Origin: a virus
Reading direction: 5' to 3' (one strand)
Length of the DNA: 22,533 bases
Virus record (IMG/VR): IMGVR_UViG_3300042553_000279
Location: 1-22,533 of that record
How positions within the stretch are numbered: position 1 is the first letter of the stretch; every line of letters starts with the position of its first letter. The position numbers were made by a program, and so were the translations under genes. The notes under the pieces are model-generated. The model ran no database searches. It had not been told where the DNA came from and saw only the letters and a list, made by a program, of their open reading frames with translations. Shown piece after piece: positions 13,404 to 19,086 of the stretch.

Positions 13404-13565
13404 ATGGACATCAAGACATTGCTCAAAGCATTTGGGTCGCAGTCAGAGGCGGCAAGGCAGTTAGGCGTTAGCCGTCAGGCGGTAGCCAAGTGGGTGCGGG
13501 CGGGGGAAATCCCTGCGCTGCGCAAGTACCAGGTTCAGGTGCTGTTGCGGGGGAAACGGCGGTGA
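13404..13565 (+). CDS. Cro-like transcriptional regulator
   Basis: A 53-residue protein that is little more than a helix-turn-helix: MDIKTLLKAFGSQSEAARQL then GVSRQAVAKWVRAGEIP, the form seen in Cro and YdaS-type regulators. It lies directly after the rightward promoter and has no ribosome-binding site, so it is probably read from a leaderless mRNA. By position it should bind the divergent promoter region and set the balance between the two early operons. No larger CI-like repressor is encoded nearby, so this may be the only regulator of the switch in view. Confidence 0.85.
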   Translation: MDIKTLLKAFGSQSEAARQLGVSRQAVAKWVRAGEIPALRKYQVQVLLRGKRR

Positions 13566-13864
13566 TCAACCAAACCATCACTAGCAGCGACATTACTTGG
13601 GCTAGTCAGGCCAATATGAAAATGTGGGAAGAACTACGCGGCACCCCGTTGGGACGGCTGAAGTTGGCCGAAGCCTATCTCGCCCGCATCATCGTAGGCG
13701 ACTTTTCGCAGCGCGCCGAACGCATGGACTGGTTGAAGTCCTATATAGGCCCGCTGATTCGCGAGGTTGAACCCAAGGCCATCCTTGGTGACTCGCACTT
13801 GTGCGGCATGGTGCGGCAGCTTTGGGGTGAGCGTGGCGTCCAGAAGTTGAGGGACAAGGCATGA
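13562..13864 (+). CDS. Unknown protein downstream of the Cro-like gene
   Basis: A 100-residue protein. I choose the GTG at 13562, which overlaps the Cro-like stop (GTGA); an in-frame ORF extending upstream to 13490 lies inside that gene. The sequence (SSDITWASQANMKMWEELRG, LKSYIGPLIREVEPKAI, LCGMVRQLWGERGVQKLRD) is helical with several Trp. No recognised domain. Its stop overlaps the next start by four bases. Confidence 0.7.
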   Translation: MINQTITSSDITWASQANMKMWEELRGTPLGRLKLAEAYLARIIVGDFSQRAERMDWLKSYIGPLIREVEPKAILGDSHLCGMVRQLWGERGVQKLRDKA

Positions 13865-14145
13865 ACCTGCGGAAAGAAGCCTGTGGACGCGATTGCATGA
13901 TCCGGCTCCCTGGCATATGCACAAACGACCCCTCCACCGTAGTACTCGCGCACGTTCGATTGATTGGCGTGAGCGGTATGGGCATGAAGTCGCCCGACCT
14001 GCTCGGCGCTTGGGCCTGTTCAGCGTGTCACGACGTTGTGGATAGGCGCGTCAAAACGAACATTGACATTGGCGAGATTCGATTGGCGCACCTTGAAGGC
14101 ATGGTGCGAACGATAAACCAACTCATAAGAGAGGAAAAAGTATGA
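13861..14145 (+). CDS. YbcO/DUF1364-like nuclease
   Basis: A 94-residue protein similar to the DUF1364/YbcO group of phage-encoded proteins with an HNH-like zinc fold. It shows REACGRDCMIRLPGIC-like N-terminus (here KEACGRDCMIRLPGIC, Cys8, Cys12, Cys20), VLAHVR with His31, and the C-terminal zinc pair ACSACHDVVDRR (Cys53, Cys56, His57). Homologues sit in lambda-like ninR-type regions and are thought to act on recombination intermediates. Substrate here unknown. The ATGA overlap couples it to its upstream neighbour. Confidence 0.8.
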   Translation: MNLRKEACGRDCMIRLPGICTNDPSTVVLAHVRLIGVSGMGMKSPDLLGAWACSACHDVVDRRVKTNIDIGEIRLAHLEGMVRTINQLIREEKV

Positions 14146-14411
14146 CTGAACAAGCAAAGCAGGTGCCATTGATTGAGAGGCTTGAGGCTGTTCTCCCCGA
14201 TGCGCGGTTGACCATCCATGATGGACGCTACAGCACTTCGTACTATCCAGTCGGAGCGATGGTGCACGAAGCCGCCGCCGAACTGCGAAGGTTGCAGGCG
14301 GTGAACGAGCGCCTTGAGAAACTTTTTTACGACTGCCTTGGAGAACTAACCGCGCTACGTGCGGCGAAGCAAATGCGCGAAGCCATCAACAAAGCAAAGG
14401 AGAACACATGA
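14142..14411 (+). CDS. Small accessory protein, unknown
   Basis: An 89-residue protein beginning in an ATGA overlap. The first half has PLIERLEAVLPDARLTIHDG and a SYYPVGAMVHEAAAELRRLQ block; the second half is a charged helix (VNERLEKLFYDCLGELTALR). It looks like a small helical accessory protein of the kind that follows Cro/nin-type genes. Function not recognised. Confidence 0.7.
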   Translation: MTEQAKQVPLIERLEAVLPDARLTIHDGRYSTSYYPVGAMVHEAAAELRRLQAVNERLEKLFYDCLGELTALRAAKQMREAINKAKENT

Positions 14412-14638
14412 CAATCCGAGTCACACAACTGACGGTCGTCCCCGATGGCAAGCCGATCTTTGACGAATCCGCAACGCAGGTGGAGATCACCGACGAGGGC
14501 GGGGGAGAGTTTTTGATCATCAGGCAAACGGGCGTAGTCGGCAGGCAGATTCGTTTAGACGTTGACGAGTGGCCCACGATTTGCGAGGCGATTGATAGGA
14601 TGATCAACGAGGTGAAGGCGTGGGAGGACAAGACATGA
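14408..14638 (+). CDS. Small beta-rich accessory protein, unknown
   Basis: A 76-residue protein starting in an ATGA overlap. Strand-like segments (IRVTQLTVVP, TQVEITDEGGGEFLIIRQ) are followed by a C-terminal helix (DEWPTICEAIDRMINEVKAW). No enzyme motif. Preceded by AAAGGAGA, a good ribosome-binding site. Confidence 0.7.
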   Translation: MTIRVTQLTVVPDGKPIFDESATQVEITDEGGGEFLIIRQTGVVGRQIRLDVDEWPTICEAIDRMINEVKAWEDKT

Positions 14639-14985
14639 CCGACCGCGAACTGTTGGAACTCGCAGCGAAGGCAGCGGGGATGGAGTACAGCGACTTGCAA
14701 TGGAGCGAGTACGACGAAGAATATGTAACTTGGAACCCCCTGCATGACAACGGCGATGCGTTGGCGTTGGCGGTGAAGTTGCAATTTGAAATTGATATGG
14801 GTCGTGGGTGTATCGCCATTAGGCATTCGGTTGGCATCAAAATTCTTGAGGCTTTTAACGACGACCCCTACGCCGCCACACGCCGAGCCATCGTTCGTGC
14901 TGCGGCAGAGATTGAGAGGGCAAAGCGCCCGCTCGACGTGGTCCACCAGATGCTGCAGGACGAAGCAGAGGAGCCGAAGCCATGA
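14635..14985 (+). CDS. Phage accessory protein, widespread family
   Basis: A 116-residue protein. The start at 14635 (ATGA overlap, GGAGG seven bases upstream) is preferred over an in-frame ATG at 14620. It has the pattern DRELLELAAKAAG..., WNPLHDNGDALALAVKL and ATRRAIVRAAAEIERAKR, common in phages but without known function. It ends in EPKP, the same four residues that end the next gene, encoded by a 19-base repeat shared by both junctions. Confidence 0.8.
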   Translation: MTDRELLELAAKAAGMEYSDLQWSEYDEEYVTWNPLHDNGDALALAVKLQFEIDMGRGCIAIRHSVGIKILEAFNDDPYAATRRAIVRAAAEIERAKRPLDVVHQMLQDEAEEPKP

Positions 14986-14988
14986 GCG
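14970..14988 (+). repeat. Gene-junction repeat, copy 1
   Basis: GGAGCCGAAGCCATGAGCG spans the end of one gene (EPKP-stop) and the start of the next. The identical 19 bases recur at 15191-15209 at the following junction. Confidence 0.95.
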
Positions 14989-15206
14989 CGATCAACGACG
15001 GCGGCCCGGCGTTTCCGAGCACGATTCAATACTTTCCCGACGACAAGAACGCGAACGAAGAGCAAGGCATGACCCTGCGCGATTGGTTCGCGGGGCAGGC
15101 GTTGGCGGGGTTGGCGGCGAACCCTGACTTTGCAACATATGACCGTGCTGAATGGGCATACCGCTACGCCGACGCCATGCTCGCAGCGCGGGAGCCGAAG
15201 CCATGA
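14982..15206 (+). CDS. Phage accessory protein with GMTLRDWFAGQAL motif
   Basis: A 74-residue protein starting in an ATGA overlap. It opens with INDGGPAFPS, continues with GMTLRDWFAGQALAGLAANP and ends with YADAMLAAREPKP. This is one of the commonest small phage proteins and its function is unknown. The end of the gene repeats the end of its upstream neighbour at the DNA level. Confidence 0.85.
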   Translation: MSAINDGGPAFPSTIQYFPDDKNANEEQGMTLRDWFAGQALAGLAANPDFATYDRAEWAYRYADAMLAAREPKP

Positions 15207-15209
15207 GCG
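15191..15209 (+). repeat. Gene-junction repeat, copy 2
   Basis: Identical to 14970-14988 and placed at the equivalent gene junction, so a whole gene (14982-15206) lies between two copies, as a cassette would. Confidence 0.95.
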
Positions 15210-15529
15210 ACGACGAACTCAAAGCGTTGGTGCTGGAAGCAATGAAAGTGCCGCCGACCGACGACTTCCACTATCCCCTCGCCCCAAACCAACTGCGCTA
15301 CTTCGCCGCGCTGGTTAAACAGCATCTCGTCAAACAGGGCTATCGAAAGTGCGCCGAGGGGCAGAAAACGACGCAGTTCTGCGGGATGCTTGAGCAGGCG
15401 GTAACTGCCGAGCGGGAGGCGTGTGCGAAGGTGTGTGATGCAGAAAGAGCGCTTTGGAACTCGAGCCGCGAGGCATTAATTGCGGGCTTTTGCGCCGCCG
15501 CCATTCGTGCGAGGGGAGAAGGTAAATGA
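15203..15529 (+). CDS. Accessory protein with EREACAK/IRARG module, longer form
   Basis: A 108-residue protein starting in an ATGA overlap (MSDDELKALVLEAM). An N-terminal helix region specific to this copy is followed by LRYFAALVKQHLVKQG, then LEQAVTAEREACAKVCDAER and the C-terminal AAAIRARGEGK. The last part is shared with the next gene and with the leftward gene at 9969. Function unknown. Confidence 0.8.
   Translation: MSDDELKALVLEAMKVPPTDDFHYPLAPNQLRYFAALVKQHLVKQGYRKCAEGQKTTQFCGMLEQAVTAEREACAKVCDAERALWNSSREALIAGFCAAAIRARGEGK
15410..15431 (+). repeat. Direct repeat, EREACAK module, copy 1
   Basis: Twenty-two bases identical to 15637-15658; both encode the EREACAK part of neighbouring genes. 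Each gene's second shared block ends the coding sequence (15499-15516 and 15723-15740, identical over 18 bases). Confidence 0.95.
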
Positions 15530-15744
15530 GACTGCCTAAACCTATTGCGACCGGGGTCAGGTTCCAGTCCCGCGCACTTGGCAGCGTTTACACCGCCACG
15601 CAGATGAAGACCTATGCAGCCCTCGTTGCCGTAGCGGAGCGGGAGGCGTGTGCGAAGGCATGCGAAGACGTGTGGAATTCTAGGAAAGGGCTTGAGACAG
15701 GAACCGCTCTTGAATGCGTCGTCGCCATTCGTGCGAGGGGCTAA
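15526..15744 (+). CDS. Accessory protein with EREACAK/IRARG module, short form
   Basis: A 72-residue protein starting in an ATGA overlap. A unique N-terminus (MRLPKPIATGVRFQSRALGS) leads to YAALVAVAEREACAKACEDV and VVAIRARG. It repeats the module of the gene just upstream, including a 22-base identical stretch and an 18-base identical stretch at the end. It is the last gene before a hairpin that lies 7 bases after its stop. Confidence 0.75.
   Translation: MRLPKPIATGVRFQSRALGSVYTATQMKTYAALVAVAEREACAKACEDVWNSRKGLETGTALECVVAIRARG
15637..15658 (+). repeat. Direct repeat, EREACAK module, copy 2
   Basis: Identical to 15410-15431. The sequence between the two shared blocks differs, so only the module edges are conserved. 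Confidence 0.95.
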
Positions 15745-15776
15745 AAAAAAGCCCCGGTCGGGTTTACGTCCGGGGC
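15743..15776 (-). terminator. Rho-independent terminator acting leftward
   Basis: A perfect 7-base-pair stem (GCCCCGG 15751-15757, CCGGGGC 15770-15776) with a 12-base loop. The run of eight A on its left becomes a U-tract only for leftward transcription; rightward there is no U-tract. It would stop leftward readthrough from entering the accessory operon in antisense. Confidence 0.65.
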
Positions 15777-15818
15777 AACATCGATCTCTAGGGTGAACAA
15801 TAGGACGATAATGCAATC

Positions 15819-17132
15819 ATGACCAATCCACAAGACATTTCGCTGCTTCAGCCAGCCGACTGGTTCAAACGATTCGCCTACATCGTTTCGGATGATTCGT
15901 TTTTTGACGTTGAGACGCAAAGGGAATACAGCCGCAAAGCGTTCAATGCCATCTTCCGGGGCGTCCCCTGTTTCAGCGTCCACAACAAGCAGCGGCGCAT
16001 CGAGGCTGCGACGAGCTTTGACGAGAACAGGGCGGCTCTAGGGTCGAGGGTGCTAGAGGGCCTGACTTTTGCGCCGGGTGAAGGCATCTTGTGCGAGAAG
16101 TCCGACGGGGGCGTCTACGCGAACCGCTGGCGCGATGCTCGCCCTAGGGGAGTCCCTGGCGACGTTACGCCGTGGCTCGCTCACGCAGAACGGATGCTGC
16201 CTGACCCTATCGAACGTAACCATGTCCTAACCGTGCTGGCGTATAAAGTCCAGCACCCCAATAAAAAAATAAATCACGCCATCCTGCATTGCGGTCTGCC
16301 GGGGGCGGGAAAGGACAGCTTGTACGCTCCCTTTCTCTGGTCGATTGGGGGGCAGAGCCTGACCAATGTCACTACCGCAAGGGCTGACGATGTGATCGGC
16401 CAATGGGGCTACTCGCTGGAATCCGAAGTGTTGGTCCTTAACGAACTGCGGCAACCGAACGTATTCGACCGGAGCGCCTTGGAAAATCAACTCAAACCGT
16501 TAATTGCGGCCCCGCCAGAGTTCCTGTTGGTCAATCGAAAGGGCTTGCATCCTTACCCTGCCCTAAATCGAATGCTTGTCTTGGCGTTTAGCAACGAACG
16601 GATGCCCATTGCCTTGTCGAGTGAGGATCGACGATGGTTTGTGGTCTGGTCTACCGCCCCCCGGATGTCCGATGAGGAAGGCGAGCGCCTTTGGGCCTGG
16701 TATCACTCTGGTGGGTTTGCCGCCGTGGCCGCCTATCTCCGGCAAAGGGACGTATCGGCCTTTAACCCTGGCGCAACGCCGCCCATGACCCCAGCCAAGG
16801 CGAGCCTGATTGACCTGTCTCAAAGTCCGTCAGAGGTGCATTTTTTGCGGATGATTCAAAGCCGCGAGGGGCCGTTTACGCGTGGCGTGGTCGCAAGCCC
16901 TTGGGTGGACGTGATCCAAGCCTGCGGAGGCGCGACCAAATCGGCTAACAGAGAGATGCGTGAGACGCTATATCAGGCGTTTTCAACAGCCGGATGGATA
17001 GACAGGGGCCGATGCACCAGCCGCCACCATATGACGCCACGGGCGATCTGGTGCGCCCCGGAGCATGCCAGCAAGACGGCCACCGAATTGAGACTGATGG
17101 TGGAGGAACCCGTCCTAGCCCTCGTGAAATAA
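15819..17132 (+). CDS. SF3-like replicative helicase / primase-helicase NTPase (DUF5906-like)
   Basis: A 437-residue protein with the ATPase core of superfamily 3 helicases. Walker A is GLPGAGKDS (159-167, Lys165), Walker B is VLVLNE (204-209), and the sensor region is LAFSNERMPIAL (255-266) followed by DRRWFVVW with Arg271/Arg272. The N-terminal 120 residues may be a remnant of a primase or DNA-binding part; the C-terminal 100 residues look like a winged helix. It should unwind DNA at the phage origin. The ATG has no well-placed Shine-Dalgarno (AGGA is 13 bases away); a GATAAT hexamer ends six bases before it. Confidence 0.85.
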   Translation: MTNPQDISLLQPADWFKRFAYIVSDDSFFDVETQREYSRKAFNAIFRGVPCFSVHNKQRRIEAATSFDENRAALGSRVLEGLTFAPGEGILCEKSDGGVYANRWRDARPRGVPGDVTPWLAHAERMLPDPIERNHVLTVLAYKVQHPNKKINHAILHCGLPGAGKDSLYAPFLWSIGGQSLTNVTTARADDVIGQWGYSLESEVLVLNELRQPNVFDRSALENQLKPLIAAPPEFLLVNRKGLHPYPALNRMLVLAFSNERMPIALSSEDRRWFVVWSTAPRMSDEEGERLWAWYHSGGFAAVAAYLRQRDVSAFNPGATPPMTPAKASLIDLSQSPSEVHFLRMIQSREGPFTRGVVASPWVDVIQACGGATKSANREMRETLYQAFSTAGWIDRGRCTSRHHMTPRAIWCAPEHASKTATELRLMVEEPVLALVK

Positions 17133-17154
17133 AAACCCCGGCACTAGGCCGGGG
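17131..17154 (-). terminator. Rho-independent terminator of the leftward small-gene cluster
   Basis: A perfect 7-base-pair stem (CCCCGGC 17136-17142, GCCGGGG 17148-17154) with a 5-base loop. The A-rich bases to its left (including the helicase stop codon) form the U-tract in leftward transcripts. It lies six bases beyond the last possible gene of the cluster. Confidence 0.75.
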
Positions 17155-17159
17155 TGGAG

Positions 17160-17216
17160 TCAGTCGGTGAGCAGTTCGATGATTATTGTGAGAATAACTG
17201 CCGCTAGGATTACCAT
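17160..17216 (-). CDS. Possible 18-residue hydrophobic peptide
   Basis: ATG at 17216 opens MVILAAVILTIIIELLTD and stops five bases before the terminator hairpin. It is one uninterrupted hydrophobic helix of membrane-spanning length with an acidic end. GAAGGG lies four bases upstream of the ATG, and the start overlaps the stop of the preceding small gene (ATGGTAA). Translation is unproven; random hydrophobic ORFs of this length do occur. Confidence 0.35.
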   Translation of the reverse strand: MVILAAVILTIIIELLTD

Positions 17217-17341
17217 TGCACCCTTCGCCGAATGACGGTCGATGGGTCTGGGTTTGGCACGTGGCGCCACGTGTCATCCTCGAAACGATGGATATGCCAG
17301 CGCCACCCCAACCAGACCAATAGCCTAGTAAACGGCCTCAT
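17210..17341 (-). CDS. Small Trp/Arg-rich protein
   Basis: A 43-residue ORF starting in an ATGA overlap with its upstream neighbour. It reads MRPFTRLLVWLGWRWHIHRF then EDDTWRHVPNPDPSTVIRRR and VQW: basic, with five Trp. The ATGA coupling, used throughout this genome, is the main support. No function recognised. Confidence 0.5.
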   Translation of the reverse strand: MRPFTRLLVWLGWRWHIHRFEDDTWRHVPNPDPSTVIRRRVQW

Positions 17342-17484
17342 GGCTCCACCCCCAGCCACGAAACGCCATCTATCACGCGGGTGGCAAACTCTTTCAGCTG
17401 TTCGCCGGTAAAGATAACTTCCGTCCCGTCCTCGTCGGCAATGACGAGCGCGCCGACGTCCTCGGCCAATCGCTCAAGGTCCAT
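17338..17484 (-). CDS. Small acidic protein, unknown
   Basis: A 48-residue protein. GGAGGG eight bases upstream fixes the start at 17484; a longer in-frame ORF upstream overlaps the zinc-ribbon gene. The sequence (MDLERLAEDVGALVIADEDG, FTGEQLKEFATRVIDG) has a strand followed by a helix. Its start overlaps the end of the zinc-ribbon gene by 11 bases. Confidence 0.65.
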   Translation of the reverse strand: MDLERLAEDVGALVIADEDGTEVIFTGEQLKEFATRVIDGVSWLGVEP

Positions 17485-17695
17485 AGTGGCATCCCTCCGT
17501 GTCCCATTGGTGGTAGGTGTCAATTTCCTCTCCGTCCTCAAGTTCGCGAAAATGCTCGTGGCCGCAGACAGGGCAGCAGTCGCCCTCCCAGACGACGATC
17601 CATTCGCGGCCAATACCGTAATCGGCTAGTTCGCGGTCAACCTTGTGGCCTGGCTCGTCGAAATGCTCGTCGCAGTCGAGACATTGAAACGTCAT
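17474..17695 (-). CDS. Zinc-ribbon protein
   Basis: A 73-residue acidic protein. Two CxxC knuckles, CLDC at residues 5-8 and CPVC at 41-44 followed by GHEHF, form a classic zinc-ribbon; the last third (ELEDGEEIDTYHQWDTEG) is acidic. Such small phage zinc-ribbons can bind nucleic acid or host transcription proteins, but the partner is unknown. The start lies one base after the stop of its upstream neighbour. Confidence 0.7.
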   Translation of the reverse strand: MTFQCLDCDEHFDEPGHKVDRELADYGIGREWIVVWEGDCCPVCGHEHFRELEDGEEIDTYHQWDTEGCHYGP

Positions 17696-17696
17696 G

Positions 17697-18074
17697 TCAG
17701 CGGTACCAGTACGTGGCGCCGTCAATCTCTACGGGCGTGTAGTCAATACGCACGTTTCGGGCTGTCGCTTCCCAGTCAATTTCGACCCATGACGGCAAGT
17801 CACGCGGAATCGTGCCGCAGTCTTCCAGCAAGTCGCGTGCGTAGGTGGTGAAATAGCAGCAGCGAACGAGCGTCACGGGGTACCAATCGCCGCGCCACTC
17901 CTCATCGCCGCCATACCCTTTCAATTCGTGCAAAATACGGGTCAGCATGTTCCATTCAGCGATGCGCTCGCCCTCGCCAATGGCGTCAACTTCTGCCTCC
18001 ATCTCTTCAACGCGGGCGATGATGTCGCGCACGTCAATGAAGTCGGCAGACAGGTCAAATGTGGTCGTTTGCAT
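17697..18074 (-). CDS. Unknown phage/plasmid accessory protein
   Basis: A 125-residue acidic protein with its own ribosome-binding region (AAAGGGTGA). It has ADFIDVRDIIARVEEMEAEV, then LHELKGYGGDEEWRGDWYP and the ending IDWEATARNVRIDYTPVEID followed by GATYWYR. Proteins with this C-terminal pattern are common in phages and plasmids of proteobacteria; some neighbours are antirestriction genes, but I cannot assign that role here. Confidence 0.75.
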   Translation of the reverse strand: MQTTTFDLSADFIDVRDIIARVEEMEAEVDAIGEGERIAEWNMLTRILHELKGYGGDEEWRGDWYPVTLVRCCYFTTYARDLLEDCGTIPRDLPSWVEIDWEATARNVRIDYTPVEIDGATYWYR

Positions 18075-18111
18075 AAATCACCCTTTAGATTGGTAGCCCA
18101 TTGCCACCCCG

Positions 18112-18138
18112 AAGCCGTCCCCACGGGCAGGACGGCTT
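18112..18138 (-). other. Perfect 9-bp hairpin between genes
   Basis: AAGCCGTCC (18112-18120) and GGACGGCTT (18130-18138) form a perfect stem with a 9-base loop in the 79-base gap after the clamp gene. No U-tract follows on either strand, so it may be a pause, processing or mRNA-stability element, not a classical terminator. Confidence 0.6.
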
Positions 18139-18153
18139 AAGGCTGCCAGCGGA

Positions 18154-18810
18154 TTAGGCGGCAGCAGAGACGCCAGGATAGGCGCTCCGGAACCATTCAA
18201 GCGACATTGTGACGGCACGTGCATTGTCCGCAGCATCGTGCGTCAATCGCATGGGCATGACCAGAACCATCGCCCCCGGCTCACCATCCGTGAATACAGC
18301 ACAATCGTTCCCGGCAGGATGCACCAACACTCCGGCTTTCTTGGGGTCTCGATTGCGGTATATCGCAAGCGCTTTTGCGGCGTCGGCCAGATACTGGCCG
18401 TTATAGGCGGCAGGGGTTGCAGACTGCACGACCTGCGGAATGATGCGGCGGTAATCCGGGAAAATGCCTTCCAAAGCCGGGAAGGTAAACTTCGAACCAT
18501 CCTGCAATTCAGCGGTAATCCAGACTTTATTGTCAGTTTTTGTGATGCCGAAGGATACGCTACAGGACACAATGTTGCGCCCCGTACCGCATGCCTTGAC
18601 GATACGCTCCGCATCAGCATTGGACACGAGGAAAGAATCCATATCGGCCGGCGCGTCGACGTCACCGATAAAGAGCCGGTGACCGTCAGTCGCCACGATG
18701 CGACCAATACGACAATCAAGGTAGACGCCACAAAGGTAGTAGCGAATATCCTTGTCTGCGGAATGCGTCAAAGCAGCGCGGAGAGCAGAGACTGAAACTG
18801 TAATGTTCAT
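18154..18810 (-). CDS. Two-domain beta sliding clamp homologue (DnaN-like)
   Basis: A 218-residue protein related to domains II and III of the bacterial DNA polymerase III beta clamp. It has DIRYYLCGVYLD (21-32), RIVATDGHRL (37-46), FPDYRRIIP (117-125) and VMPMRL (184-189), matching E. coli beta motifs DVRYYLNG, VATDGHRLA, FPDYRRVLP and the C-terminal VVMPMRL. Domain I is absent, domain III is about 50 residues shorter, and 29 residues follow the usual end. The peptide-binding cleft residues are kept. Bacterial clamps are dimers of three domains; two domains per subunit would need a trimer, as in T4 gp45 and PCNA. It has an AGGTGA ribosome-binding site and its own leader. Confidence 0.82.
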   Translation of the reverse strand: MNITVSVSALRAALTHSADKDIRYYLCGVYLDCRIGRIVATDGHRLFIGDVDAPADMDSFLVSNADAERIVKACGTGRNIVSCSVSFGITKTDNKVWITAELQDGSKFTFPALEGIFPDYRRIIPQVVQSATPAAYNGQYLADAAKALAIYRNRDPKKAGVLVHPAGNDCAVFTDGEPGAMVLVMPMRLTHDAADNARAVTMSLEWFRSAYPGVSAAA

Positions 18811-18861
18811 GAGTTCACCTATTAAGTAGAGTTATCGGACGTTCAAAAGAGTACTTGGCGG

Positions 18862-19041
18862 TTAGCGGTAACTGGCTTCAATGGCTGCAATCAAAAGGTT
18901 TTTCCAGATGGGGTCGGGTATGTCGTTGGTATCTTCAAAGCCGAGTTCGATGAGCATTTCGCGCATAACGTGTGCTTCATCATCAGTAGCATCGCCCATG
19001 AGTTCGGCAAATTGGTTATCAGTCGAATTTCGGATATTCAT
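18862..19041 (-). CDS. Small acidic protein, unknown
   Basis: A 59-residue protein starting at the ATG preceded by TAGGTGA; an in-frame ATG at 19071 has no such site. It is acidic and helical (FAELMGDATDDEAHVMREML, IPDPIWKNLLIAAIEASYR). Its leader shares a 12-base sequence (GTCCGATAACTC on the minus strand) with the leader of the clamp gene. Function unknown. Confidence 0.65.
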   Translation of the reverse strand: MNIRNSTDNQFAELMGDATDDEAHVMREMLIELGFEDTNDIPDPIWKNLLIAAIEASYR

Positions 19042-19086
19042 TGGCTCACCTATAGAGTTATCGGACGGCAAAACAATAGTTAGTGG

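Noticed and set aside
12398-13471. Long rightward ORF running through ERF and into the divergent promoter
   Set aside because: It crosses three leftward genes with good ribosome-binding sites and reads through both promoters; no recognisable protein features.
15751-15776. Rightward terminator for the accessory operon
   Set aside because: No U-tract follows the hairpin in the rightward direction; the A-run supports leftward termination only.
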